25,000 nucleotides of DNA from Isochrysis galbana (Eukaryota > Haptophyta > Isochrysidales > Isochrysidaceae): contig JADDIW010000141.1 in assembly GCA_018136815.1 (NCBI GenBank), positions 1 through 25,000 of the forward strand. Direction: 5' to 3'. Position 1 is the stretch's first letter; every line of letters begins with the position of its first letter. The notes beneath the pieces were generated by a model that was not told the DNA's origin, did no database searches, and saw nothing but the letters and a program-made list of their open reading frames with translations. This document shows positions 1-9,215 of this stretch, piece by piece. A program made the translations under genes and the position numbers.

Positions 1-305
1 AGGAGGATCTCCTCCCCTTAGTCCTCTTCTTTTCACAGCTCCTTCTGAGACATACTCCCCTGACACGTCACGTGATTCGTCCGCGTTCGTCCTCTGATCG
101 TGATCATTCATTCAGTCTCTCTTTGGTTCCCCCGCTTCCTTCTGGAAACGTATATATATATATATGTATCGATCCACCTGGGTCAGACTCTCAGTAAAGT
201 AGACAAAAGCTCCTTCCGTCTCCACTTGCTGTCCTGCCGGAGGAGCCCCGCCCGGCACTTCCCCACCCCCTTACTCCGCCCATCTGTGCACCCACCCAAG
301 GTGAG
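1..305. other. Upstream region without a recognised gene
   Basis: No convincing coding sequence is visible. The stretch contains a short TA run near 150-165, and the sequence just before the next ATG is a GTGAG string (301-305) after CCCAAG. That string fits a splice-donor consensus, so an upstream exon cannot be excluded. Overlapping open frames here have no recognisable domains and look like chance frames in GC-rich DNA. Confidence 0.4.
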
Positions 306-1157
306 ATGCCTGTCGGAAGGCTCGAATGGATTTCCGCCTCGGCGGGCTCGCTCGCACGTGGCTGGCTCGGCGCAGCTCCAGCTCCTCGGCGTGGACCGCC
401 GCCGACGCCTGCCCTCCGGCTGTACGAGTACGAAGCAAGCCCATGGTGTCGGCGAGTCCGCGAGACGCTGTGTGTGCTCGGGCTCGACGTGCTCGTGCTG
501 CCGTGTCCACGTGAGACCCTACGACTCGAAGGTGTGTACAGTGCGCGCTCACGCTTCCGGGTCGAAGCGGCCGAGAAGCTAACCGCCGCCGTCGATGCAG
601 CCGGCGAGAAGCCTCACATCAGCTTCCCTCTGCTCATCGACGAGACGGCCCATCAGACACTGTTAGGATCTGCGACAATCGTCGCGCATCTATGGGAGGC
701 GTACGGTAGAGATGTCATTGAGCGCCCACGACTTGACGTGCTCCTGAATGGCGGTCACCTCCCCAAGCTTCTGGACTTCGCGTTCTTGATCGCTCCATCG
801 GCTTGCCGCCCGCTCGGAGAGCATGGGCTCATGCTTGCTCCCGCGCGCACCCCTAAGCGGCCACTGGTGCTACATGGCTGCGAACCGGACCCGGGATCCC
901 GTCTCGTGCGCGAAAGATTATGCACGCTTGGGATACCCTACATCCAAAAGCAAAGGCCAGCCAGTGGGCCTTTGCCTCATCTTGAGGATCCAAACACTGG
1001 GTTCGCTACCTTTGGTGCTGCTCAGGTACTCCGCTACTTGGACGACCAGTACCGGCTAGGTAACGCGCGGAATTTACTGGCCTCTGTACCAGCCGATAAT
1101 CTTGCGCATGACACACGCCCTTCGTGGATCTCACGCATTCTCAAACCAGACAGGTGA
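306..1157 (+). CDS. Tandem GST N-terminal (thioredoxin-fold) domain protein
   Basis: Predicted 283-residue protein from the ATG at 306. Residues about 38-135 read as a glutathione-S-transferase N-terminal fold: LYEYEASPWCRRVRE at the start (single active-site-like Cys at residue 48 in SPWC), FPLLIDE for the cis-Pro strand, and a closing helix IVAHLWEAYG. Residues about 187-250 repeat the pattern (LVLHGCEPDPGSRLVRERLCTLGIPY, then DPNTG and VLRYLDDQYR) but lack the Cys. Such double GST_N proteins, without the C-terminal helical GST domain, are known in plants and algae and are often plastid-located. Their substrate is not well defined. The first 37 residues are Arg/Ala/Pro-rich and could be a targeting peptide. 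The stop codon overlaps a CAG/GTGACC string, so a downstream exon is possible. The family call is firm; the enzymatic role is unknown. Confidence 0.82.
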   Translation: MPVGRLEWISASAGSLARGWLGAAPAPRRGPPPTPALRLYEYEASPWCRRVRETLCVLGLDVLVLPCPRETLRLEGVYSARSRFRVEAAEKLTAAVDAAGEKPHISFPLLIDETAHQTLLGSATIVAHLWEAYGRDVIERPRLDVLLNGGHLPKLLDFAFLIAPSACRPLGEHGLMLAPARTPKRPLVLHGCEPDPGSRLVRERLCTLGIPYIQKQRPASGPLPHLEDPNTGFATFGAAQVLRYLDDQYRLGNARNLLASVPADNLAHDTRPSWISRILKPDR

Positions 1158-2504
1158 CCAATGGGGCAATGGGGCGCGTCGGTGCTGGTGCAGCCGTGTT
1201 GTTTGCACGTACGACTGTGCACAAAACCAAATGCCTTGAGTGTGTGAATCGATTTTGTGGCATGCTTTAAGCAACGACCAGATGAGGATCGAATCCGTAC
1301 AACAGCTTGATGTGTGCTTGTCTTCTTTGACTTGAGCAAGTTTACTTGTTGTATGCCCTTGGCCGCAAGGAAGGTGAACTTCGAGCGAGGCCGTGAACCC
1401 CCCCCATCGATGACCATTGTCAATGGGGCGGAATGGTGTCACTATCGCCCCCAAGAAATGTCGAGATGTCGCGAAACATGAGTTCCCCTGCCCTTCTCTG
1501 TTGCCCGCGCGCGGCCATGGAAATTTGAGCGCGGCGGCGCGCAGGCGAAGGAGGCAACAAGAGCGCGGGCGCAAGCGTGCAGCGTCCCGCCGCTGCCCTC
1601 GGCATTAGAGGTGGGGGAGAGTGGGTTGAAAAAAACTCTTGTTGATCCGGAGGCCCACATTTTTTCATCGTGGGGCCGGGGGAAGATTTCCCCTCGTCTC
1701 TCTCCCCGCTCGAATCCGAATCGAGGCAGAGAGAAGGCGACCGACTTCCTGACAGACCGCGACCTTCGCCGCGCTCCAACGAGAGCGCACGGCGGTGGTC
1801 AGCCCCCCCTTGTCGCTGGTGTTCGAGCTAAATGGTCCGGGGACACCAGTCGGCGGTCTCACCGGCGTTTCATGCCACCGCACTCGGCCGACTCCTGCTT
1901 CACCTGCCCACGCAGCATGGCCGCCAAACCCACCCACCCTACACCACTTCCAGCCCCAACCTGAGAAGGATGACATCGGCTTGCCTACGCGCTCCTACTC
2001 CTACGCGCAGAACCCCATCCAGCCCATTGGTACGCTTCCTTCCAACCCCTCAGACTACCCACCCGCAAGCTCGGGAATCGTGGCGAGCATTGCCATACAG
2101 CCCTCTTCGCGCGCCGCGCTGCCACCGCAGGACTTCCTGTGAAGGCATGGGCTGACGGAGTATGCCTCGTTCCTCGTTCCTTGTAGGGCGGTCAAACTCA
2201 AACAGGGCTTTTGAGTACTAATATGGGGGGGGGGGGGGGGACATTTTTTGACCATGTTCCAAAGCCCACAACAAAACTCCCAGGGGGGCCACCTGCCGCC
2301 ACGAAAATATTCGCCAGAAAATGGTGCGATTCTCCTCCCCCCTCGCCCCTCCCTTCTCCCTTGCTGCTCTGGGGCTCTATCTACCGGTAAAGAACCGCGG
2401 CGCCCGCCGCGGGCCGCGGGAGTGATAGGCGTATTTTGAAACGGAGTATTCATCACACCGGATTCCTTATTGATCCGTCCCACTCGTCGGCTGCGCCCAT
2501 TCGA
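1158..2504. other. Intergenic region, no gene recognised
   Basis: Several open frames run through this GC-rich stretch on both strands, but none shows a domain or sustained amphipathic pattern. Visible elements are a short C-run near 1399, a run of 16 G at 2225-2240 and a GC-only palindromic patch near 2396-2420. I see no RNA gene. Confidence 0.5.
2225..2240 (+). repeat. Poly-G run (16 G)
   Basis: Uninterrupted run of sixteen G. Similar homopolymers occur at 13616-13637, 14725-14742, 15001-15016 and near 24447-24459, so long G/C runs are a general feature of this genome. Confidence 0.9.
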
Positions 2505-2700
2505 GGGCTGTGAATAGATTAAACTATTATCTAGATAATAGGCAGAAAGTACAGAAGTCACACACACTATTACTATAACCTCTTTGTAGATAGATAGTGC
2601 CTAGTCAAACACCATCTCTATCTAATATATTAGCGAAACTCTCGAATAGTACTTATACCCTAGATAGATATATATAGTGATAGTGGCCAAAAAACAAAAA
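2505..2700. other. AT-rich island with a perfect 18-bp palindrome and GATA-type repeats
   Basis: The base composition changes sharply to AT-rich inside GC-rich DNA. CTATTATCTAGATAATAG at 2524-2541 is a perfect palindrome. TAGATAGATAG strings occur near 2586 and 2664. The block could be an inserted element, a matrix- or origin-type region, or simply a microsatellite-derived patch. No coding potential is seen. Confidence 0.5.
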
Positions 2701-2924
2701 TGAGCTGCACAAGCACTCGCAACAGGACATGCAAGCCGAGCTCGCTCCGGTGATGCGTTCCCCCCTTCCTCCTATGCCTACCACAGGGCTGGCGGCCGCA
2801 TCAGTCCCGACTTATCTTGTAAACAGAAATAGGTGCGAGACTTACCCATTTTTCGGTGGTCGGAGCTCTCGCTCCGCGCTCCGCCCATCCCCTTCTCCGC
2901 CGTTCTCCGCGCTCTCTCTCTTCT

Positions 2925-3382
2925 CTCCTGCGGCACGCGCGATGGCGCGCTTGCGACAGGCCTGCAGCTGCCCTCTGGCGACCCCTAGCTAGAGACTCTT
3001 GGAGCTTGGAGCGGCCAGCTCAGGGGGCAGAGGAGGCTGGGGTTGGTTGGGCCCTGGCCCTGGCCTCCCGCCTGCCTCTCCCTCGCTCGCGCTCCTGAGC
3101 CTCAGGGGTCCCCACGCTGCACCTGTCTGCCTGTCGACCGAGGGGACCGGAGGGGTTGGATGGAGCGATGGGCTGGCCACGACAGGCCAGGGGAAGCGTG
3201 ACAGGTGACAGGCGAGCCCGCCAGGGAGAGATTGGGCCAGCAAGGCCGCAGTTTGCTCATGGCATAAGCCATCAGGCATGCCAGGAGCATAGGTGGTTCC
3301 TCCCCCATGGCATGGGAGGAGTGGAAAGGGGGGGGTCTCGTGCCCCCCCACGGGCGAACTAAGTATAAACTTAGTTGCTCAC
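2925..3382 (+). repeat. Dispersed repeat family, copy A
   Basis: This stretch matches, with scattered substitutions and indels, the reverse complement of 23868-24296 (copy B) and in part 24758-25000 (copy C). Shared landmarks are CAGCTCAGGGGGCAG near 3015, CTGCCTCTCCCTCGCT near 3072, GGCCACGACAGGCCAGGG near 3174, the hairpin at 3255-3288, a G8/C7 hairpin at 3328-3349 and the terminal palindrome at 3357-3376. Open frames inside it are not conserved as protein, so it is probably a non-autonomous mobile element or a fragment of a larger one. Confidence 0.8.
3357..3376 (+). repeat. Terminal palindrome of repeat copy A
   Basis: AACTAAGT-ATAA-ACTTAGTT: two 8-base arms that are exact reverse complements around a 4-base centre. 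The same sequence in reverse orientation ends copy B at 23870-23889. Confidence 0.85.
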
Positions 3383-3638
3383 CTCACCACTCACCTCCGC
3401 CTTCACCTCAATGGCGTGCAGCGAGGCCGGAAGCCGGAAGGGAGATTTGAAGGGTATACATATGTGTGTGCGTCTGAGGCATCGGCACGTGTCAAGGTGT
3501 ACGGCAAGTGAGCTGAGGGCTGTCGTGATATTACCGGGCTAGTGGCAATAGTGGTACTAACTCTCAGATGTTTAGTATTATATGACGCAGAAGGCTCATC
3601 GTCACTACCCATATTTACATTAGCCGCTGAAGCTATGA

Positions 3639-4226
3639 CTACGGCCACAGCCGAACACTAGCACCCACCCAATCCCGTGGCAGTCCAGCTGTAGAGCGGT
3701 GAGCAGAGTAGCCACGGGTATCATCACAACATGTGCGTGCAATGAAGATTCCATGACCCGCAAAAAAGCGCAAAGGAAGAAAGGCAACCGTAGGCCGTCT
3801 CGATCCCAACGAGGGTTCTGTTAGTCCGGGGAATTCCTCGACGACTAAGGCGCATCCGATCTTCTCCATAGCTGCAACACTTGAAGCATCATCGAGCTGC
3901 AACACTTGAAGCATCATATCCAACCCGTCATATTCGTTGCACGTGTCCGTACAGTTTGCAGCTAGTCCACCATGAGAGAGAACAAAAACATCGGAATTCG
4001 AACAGGATTGCGAGGCAGCCAATGCGGAGCCAAGCTTCCTGTAGGCAACTATTTGTGTTGATCTGAATCTCTGCCGGATGCAGCTGATGACGTCGCTGTG
4101 TCCAACACAAGAATCGGGGAGAGAAGGACGTGCATCCCCAAGGAAGTACAATCCCACCCAATCCATGGCAACTATCACCGTTGGGGCATGGTCCAGCGGA
4201 ATGCCTAATGTACCTGACTTACGCAT
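3639..4226 (-). CDS. Doubtful hypothetical ORF with an internal 25-bp duplication
   Basis: A 195-codon frame from an ATG on the minus strand. I recognise no domain. The middle contains a 25-bp tandem duplication (3870-3892 and 3895-3917 on the plus strand), which is not a multiple of three, so the two copies are read in different frames and the ORF happens to survive. The translation is mixed and Cys-rich rather than low-complexity, so a real lineage-specific gene or a decayed one is possible. It lies on the same strand as the F-box gene, about 130 bp downstream of it. A chance frame is at least as likely. Confidence 0.2.
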   Translation of the reverse strand: MRKSGTLGIPLDHAPTVIVAMDWVGLYFLGDARPSLPDSCVGHSDVISCIRQRFRSTQIVAYRKLGSALAASQSCSNSDVFVLSHGGLAANCTDTCNEYDGLDMMLQVLQLDDASSVAAMEKIGCALVVEEFPGLTEPSLGSRRPTVAFLPLRFFAGHGIFIARTCCDDTRGYSAHRSTAGLPRDWVGASVRLWP

Positions 4227-4358
4227 GATGAACTAAATTAACGACAGGATTGAGCGAGTGATGGCTGGCTGCAGACCATACCTCGTCACCATGGCAGACA
4301 TGCACAATGGGCAGAAGTGACTGAGCGAGGCCAGTTTGCTGCAAAATGATCCTGAGTG

Positions 4359-5147
4359 CTAGTGCGAAAAGAGCTCTTCGATACTGCTGCTCATGTGCCT
4401 CCTGACGTGCTCGCCGCGCCCCTTCGCCTCCTCTCGCTGTTTGGCGAGCATTTTGATGCCACCTTGGAGGATGGTGTGCTCAATGTAGATATCGCGATAT
4501 GACACGAGACAGGACTGTCGGTCGCCTAGGTGCTTCTTTAGATGAACCCAACACAAGTGCTCCCACAAGGTGGGACTGTCGCGTAGCGAGTGGAAATGAC
4601 GCGAGGTCTCGCTCAGCGAGAGCACGTCGGCCAGATTTAAATGCTTGGTGATCTCAATGCTAGCATCATCAGGCAATGTGGAGAACGTTAGGGGCGGGGG
4701 GGAACCGACAGCCTGCATCTCCACATCCGTCCGCTCGCACTCGGCGACATTATGTGCGACCTGAAGCTGTTGGTTGCTGCCTCCAGTGTGTTCGTCACAG
4801 CCGCTGGACTCCATCCGGAGGCGATCACCGCGGCTAGGGCTCATCGCCTCCGCCCCGCCGCCCTGCTCATTCCATCGCCGAAGCGGCGAGTTCTCGCCCC
4901 CAAAGAGGAGAGGATGCGCGTCAGCCATGAGATCGACAGGTCGCTGGCCGGCCGCATTAGTCGTGGACGGATCAAGCCCACGCTCGACGAGCTCGGAGGC
5001 GAGCTCGAGGCGGCCGCAGCGCATGGCGTGATGAAGGAGCGTGTTTCCCTCCGCGTCGGTTGAGAGCAGCGCGGCCGGGCTCGTGTCGATCAGTCGGCGG
5101 AGGAGGGCCTCGCCACCATCCCTGGTGATGAGCGAGATGGCGAGCAT
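4359..5147 (-). CDS. Ankyrin-repeat and F-box protein
   Basis: Predicted 262 residues from the only in-frame ATG. Residues about 1-75 contain ankyrin units: TPMLAIS-type opening, then DAEGNTLLHHAMRCGRLELA, VERGLDP and NAAGQRPVDLM. A Ser/Gly/Asp-rich linker follows, and residues 155-203 form an F-box (LPDDASIEITKHLNLADVL, later TLWEHLCWVHL). F-box proteins bind Skp1 and act as substrate receptors of SCF ubiquitin ligases; ankyrin repeats would recruit the target. The ankyrin-before-F-box order and the short length leave no other target domain. The codons just upstream of the ATG read TGGRTP, which completes the ankyrin consensus GRTPML, so the true start may lie upstream, in another exon or at a non-ATG codon. 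It is divergent from the glycosyltransferase gene at 5585. Confidence 0.75.
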   Translation of the reverse strand: MLAISLITRDGGEALLRRLIDTSPAALLSTDAEGNTLLHHAMRCGRLELASELVERGLDPSTTNAAGQRPVDLMADAHPLLFGGENSPLRRWNEQGGGAEAMSPSRGDRLRMESSGCDEHTGGSNQQLQVAHNVAECERTDVEMQAVGSPPPLTFSTLPDDASIEITKHLNLADVLSLSETSRHFHSLRDSPTLWEHLCWVHLKKHLGDRQSCLVSYRDIYIEHTILQGGIKMLAKQREEAKGRGEHVRRHMSSSIEELFSH

Positions 5148-5584
5148 CGGCGTCCGCCCGCCAGTGGGGGGCGACGCGCGCGCGGAGAGTAAGGTGGGAG
5201 GGAAGGGAAGAAGAGTGGGCGGGGGACGTTGGGGGGTGGAAGCTGATGCTCAACTTCGCCCGTCGAGCTGGGTGCGCGTGCCCTTCGCTCAGCCCTGTCC
5301 GCCGCACTCTCTCGCCTCACCCCTCGCTCCCTATCCCCCCCCGCGCGAGCGAGGACGGCCGGCCACCGAGGCGCCCCCCCGCTCTTCCCCCCGCCCCCCT
5401 CCCAACCATTGATTTGTAAAACAAATTTGTGTAGAGGCTGCCGCTTCATGGGCATGCCCTATTTCTATCGGACTGGCGTGGCCCATCTAAGATAGGAGGG
5501 AGTACACATTTAGATGGGCCACGCCAGTCGCATCGTTATCGTCGAGCGAGCGCCGCGGTGGCGGCGGCGGCAGCGAGGTGGCGG
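5148..5584. promoter_or_regulatory. Divergent intergenic region between the F-box and glycosyltransferase genes
   Basis: This stretch separates two divergently read genes and should hold both promoters. The part next to the F-box gene is, on the minus strand, strongly pyrimidine-rich (about 5165-5245), resembling either a leader or an intron 3' tract. The part next to the glycosyltransferase holds a perfect inverted repeat (5471-5529). No TATA-like box stands out. Confidence 0.45.
5471..5529. repeat. Perfect 20-bp inverted repeat (hairpin)
   Basis: GACTGGCGTGGCCCATCTAA at 5471-5490 is exactly reverse-complemented at 5510-5529, with a 19-base loop. It ends 55 bases before the glycosyltransferase ATG, so it could sit in the promoter or the 5' leader. 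It could also be a small inverted-repeat transposon remnant. Confidence 0.9.
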
Positions 5585-8381
5585 ATGCGGCTGCTCGGCG
5601 CAGGCGTGCGCTCGCTCGCTGCCGGTTTCGCGCTCGGCATGCTACTCGCTCTCATCTCTAGCCGTGGAGCGCCACGTCGCCCAGCACGCACGCCGCCTGC
5701 TGGCTTGGCGCAGCTGCCTGCAAAGGCCGACTTTCGCACGCACAGAGCCCCGGCAGAGAGCATCGGGCGGCGTGGGCGGCACGCCGAACGGCGGCGACGC
5801 GGCGGGGCACATGACATGATAGAGCCCGGTTGCGGTGCCCCACCGGCCGTCGAACCCTTGCCTGAACACGACCCGAGGTTCTACGAGAGCCTGGACCACC
5901 TTGCGCCGCTCCCACGCGAGGCCCTCGACCTGTCCGCACCGGGGGTTCCTGCCGTCGTCGCGCGCACGCGTGGGTGGCGGAACGAAATCATCTTATTCAC
6001 AGCAGACTCGCAGATGTCGGGCTGGGCTTTCCACTTTGTGACGCAGCTCCGCTCCAGGAGGCTCGAGAATTGGGTCATTCTTTCTGACGGGCCAAACAAC
6101 TGTGAGAGCATGCACTTGCAGTGGGACCAGATGGTGAAGGCACATGGCGAGCAGCCCTTGTCATGCGTGCATTCGTCATATCCGGCGAGTCATCCAGGAT
6201 GGGAGCAGTGGGCGCCGTATGCGCGAAAGGTAACACCACCCTTGTGCGCCTTTCGCCTGCTCGCTCACTGGTGGTAGACAAACACATGAAGGTGGGGAAA
6301 AAATGCGTGGCTCAACTGGCGGTGCCCTCAAATAATCACCCGTCCGATGCGCTTGCAAAGTCTGCATTCGAGCATCTGCTCCTCCTCTCGCACGCGCTGC
6401 CCTGTGCTAGATGGTTTCTTGACCTCGCTTTCCCATGGGCCATCAGGGAAGTCCTGGGAAAAAAGATGGAAGGCACCAAGTGTATATCTTCTGGGCAACG
6501 CGCTGGGTAGCCGCGCTTGCCCTGTTGCGTGAAGGCCTCAACGTGCTGTCGCTTGATATTGACGCCGTCATCCTTGGAGACGTGTACGCACGTCTACGCT
6601 CGCCCCCCCTGATATGGCAGGACGTACTCATCACGCAAAATGAGGACGCAGGCCAATCACTCAATTGTGGTTTTGTCTACTTCAATCGTGACGCGCCTGG
6701 GCGGCTTGCTGCCGCTGCCGCGTCAGGCGACCGTAAAGCACTTCGTCTTCAAGGGGCAGGCGAATCTACACACAATGTGACTGCATGCACTGCCAAAGGA
6801 GAGCCGCACGGCGAGGTACCGGCGGCCGAGTGGGTCTGTGAGATGATGTGGGAACGTCTGAAGCTCTTCCTTGAGATCGACTTGTTCGCACTTCAGCGCA
6901 AGCCCCGGCGCGAGGTGCTTTGGGAGCAAGATGCCTGGAACGACGTGGTCAAGAGCCTTGAATTTCGGAGACGCATTTTCCCGTGGGCCACCGGATACGG
7001 GAAGACATCCGAACTTTGGCTCTCGCTGGGCTACAAGCGTGTGGTCACAGATCCGACGCGCCATCCTGAAAAGTTTGTCCAATGGAATCGTCTGATGGAC
7101 GCCCGGTCGCCGCCATTCGACCCATCTTCCATCGACACGATCGCGAACGGAACCGGTCCGTCGAGGATGCTCTGTGCCTTCTTCGGCGAGCACTTGTATA
7201 AGCCATTGTTGTGGATTCCGCTCTGCTCTCCACCGAACATCTCCTCGGGTGCCCAAGTCGAGGTGCCGGCAGGTGAAACGTCTGGTGTCCCCCTTGGCGT
7301 TGTGCTGCCACGTCGCCCGAAGCGGGGCCTGCTAATGATTGCACCCATATGGCTCGCTTCGCTCGGAGCGGAAGAGCAAGCTGACTGGTCGGCGGCGCAG
7401 CCGGCGCCGCTGACCTTTGTGCACATTACGAATATGTGGAAGTGCTTTCCGCACGTGTGCTGGTCCAAGGCTGGGAGGCTCTTTTGGCTGCGTGCGCACG
7501 GATTTTGGGATACTCGACTCGATAGTCTTGGGCTGACACCGCAGGGCGCGCCCTTTGACAGCCAGACGCGTGCACTAGCGCTTCCACAGGCCACGGCGGA
7601 AGTGGCGCTAGCTAGACTGCCATCACAAACCCGCTCGCTAGCCGGATGGCCGCGCATCCCGGCCTGCGAGTACGGCTTCCGTCGTTTCCATGCATTGGTG
7701 CATAATCTTGTGACGCTTGCGATATTGATCGGGCGCAAGCCAGTGCTACCCCGCGTTCCATGTGAGTTTATTCGTGCAGTGACCCCTTCCAACGACTGGA
7801 GGGCGCCACTCTCCCGGTTTGGGATCCACCATCCTGGCATTGTCGTGACAGGCGGCGAGGGCGGGGCAGAACCGCAATGCCACGTGTCGCCAGGCACGTG
7901 GAGATGGGAAGGGCCAGGCCAATGCTACCATGATAGTATGATTTCAGATGTCGACTATGCCGCCTTTGTCGCCGGGCTCCATGGAGCACGCAACGGGAGC
8001 GTCGCAATCGACCTGCACCCACGCATAAGGAATTGGACAGCCAACGTCATGAACGAGCAAGTGCGCTGGCAAAGCCCGCGCGAGAAGCTTGAGCTTGGTC
8101 CGATTCGTGCCTTCTGTCGAGCTGCGAAGGCGCGTCCCGAACGGCTCTTGGTGGTTGAGGGATTATTGTCTCAACTCGATGAGATTGATCAAGTGCTGGT
8201 GGACGCGCCGCTACCGCCTGGAGAGTTTGCGACGGAAGCTCTGCGGCGCAAGTCGTCACTACCCAGGTGGCCTTCTCTCTTACTGGGGGAATCCCTAGAG
8301 GAGCTGAAGGTTGACTGCCCAGGTGCCGGTGGCCTAATCCAAAAGCGGATGCAGTGCGTCGGATACTTCCTCGCCGAATAG
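5585..8381 (+). CDS. Type II membrane glycosyltransferase, GT77-like nucleotide-diphospho-sugar transferase
   Basis: Exons 5585-6229 and 6447-8381 give 859 residues. The N-terminus MRLLGAGVRS followed by a hydrophobic stretch (about residues 8-25) is a signal anchor, typical of Golgi glycosyltransferases. The catalytic domain spans roughly residues 120-430. LSLDIDAVILGD carries the DxD metal/nucleotide-sugar motif (D252, D254), and NCGFVYFNR (from N288) matches the conserved acceptor-side segment of the PF03407 family. A second conserved-looking segment, GRKPVLP (from 644), resembles the LxRTLVLP segment in plant arabinosyltransferases of the XEG113 type, from memory of that family. Several N-glycosylation sequons (NVT, NGT, NIS, NGS, NWT) agree with a lumenal location. 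The likely role is sugar transfer to a glycoprotein or polysaccharide; donor and acceptor are not determinable. An upstream GTG in frame at 5558 is less likely as start than the ATG at 5585. Confidence 0.85.
6230..6446 (+). other. Intron of the glycosyltransferase gene
   Basis: 217 bp, begins GTAACA and ends ATCAG, phase 0. Reading through meets a stop at 6275-6277. Of the nearby AG acceptors checked, only this one restores the frame without a stop, joining YARK to GSPGKKDG ahead of the DxD motif. Confidence 0.75.
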
Positions 8382-8983
8382 AATTATTGGTCTGTGTTCC
8401 GTGAGGGCCTCCCGCTAGAAACTCAGACTGATGAGACGACAATCATGCCGCCATTGCAGTTAGGGATACGACGGCTGAAGTCGCTTCTCACAGTCGCGCA
8501 ACATTTGACATTTTGACTTGGAACTTGTATCTGTAGAGTGAGAGCGCACACGCACAGGCCAATGTGTCGCTAACCAAGGCGAATCGGCTTGCGAGCTCAC
8601 TCGCTACTCCAAAACGTCCCGAACGAATACTTCGCGCGCTCGAATAATGCAAAAAGATGCCTTGACCCTCTCGCTGCACGCGTTGCTCTGGGACTCTGCG
8701 TGCTCCTTCGCTCGCGCTCGAACTCTAAGCACCCCACTCCCAATTCCCGTCTTACGGCGACTCCCCTTGTGGCGCTCGAATGATGCATGCTCACTCGCGT
8801 CTTCGCTTGCTTCCGCTCGCCTTGTGCACCGCCTTGGAGGCCTTGGTTGAGTCAGCCTTGAGGTGAGGCCCGTGCCCCGCTCTTTCCCAACTGCGTGTCG
8901 AGGAATGCGGAATGCACACTCATATTCATGGAGTAGGCCGAACGCAAATCTCAAATAGGCCGGTCACTCACGCTTTTCAATCA
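8382..8983. other. Intergenic region, nothing recognised
   Basis: This holds the 3' flank of the glycosyltransferase gene. Short open frames on both strands have no recognisable features. I see no RNA gene. Confidence 0.5.
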
Positions 8984-9169
8984 CGATTTTCCACCCCTCC
9001 TGGGTGTCCAAGGATTCCCCAGGGACCCCCCTTACCTGCCCCCCCAGACTCCCCCCCCCCTGCGAACCCCCTCTACCCCGCCACGCCACCCTCAGCAGCC
9101 ATGCTGGTCCCCCCCATGGGAGACAGCGGGCTGTGGACCCCACCTGGCCTACACCAGACAAGGCACACC

Positions 9170-9215
9170 AACCTTCCAACAGGCATGCCTTATGGCTTAT
9201 GGCAGAGGCCTCACT
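9170..9215 (-). repeat. Possible diverged fragment of the dispersed repeat
   Basis: GCATGCCTTATGGCTTATG near 9183 matches the minus strand of copy A around its internal hairpin with one mismatch in 19. The surrounding C-rich text (about 8990-9170) resembles the family in style but not clearly base by base. It leads into the LINE-derived ORF. Confidence 0.35.

Noticed and set aside
2055-2567. Minus-strand 170-codon frame
   Set aside because: It runs through a poly-G tract as a proline run and has no recognisable motif.
3328-3376. Definite Helitron 3' terminus
   Set aside because: A GC hairpin and CTAA are present, but the base following is not the expected T, and no Rep/helicase gene is in the window.
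7031-7897. Minus-strand 288-codon frame
   Set aside because: It is antisense to the well-supported glycosyltransferase exon and shows no domain.
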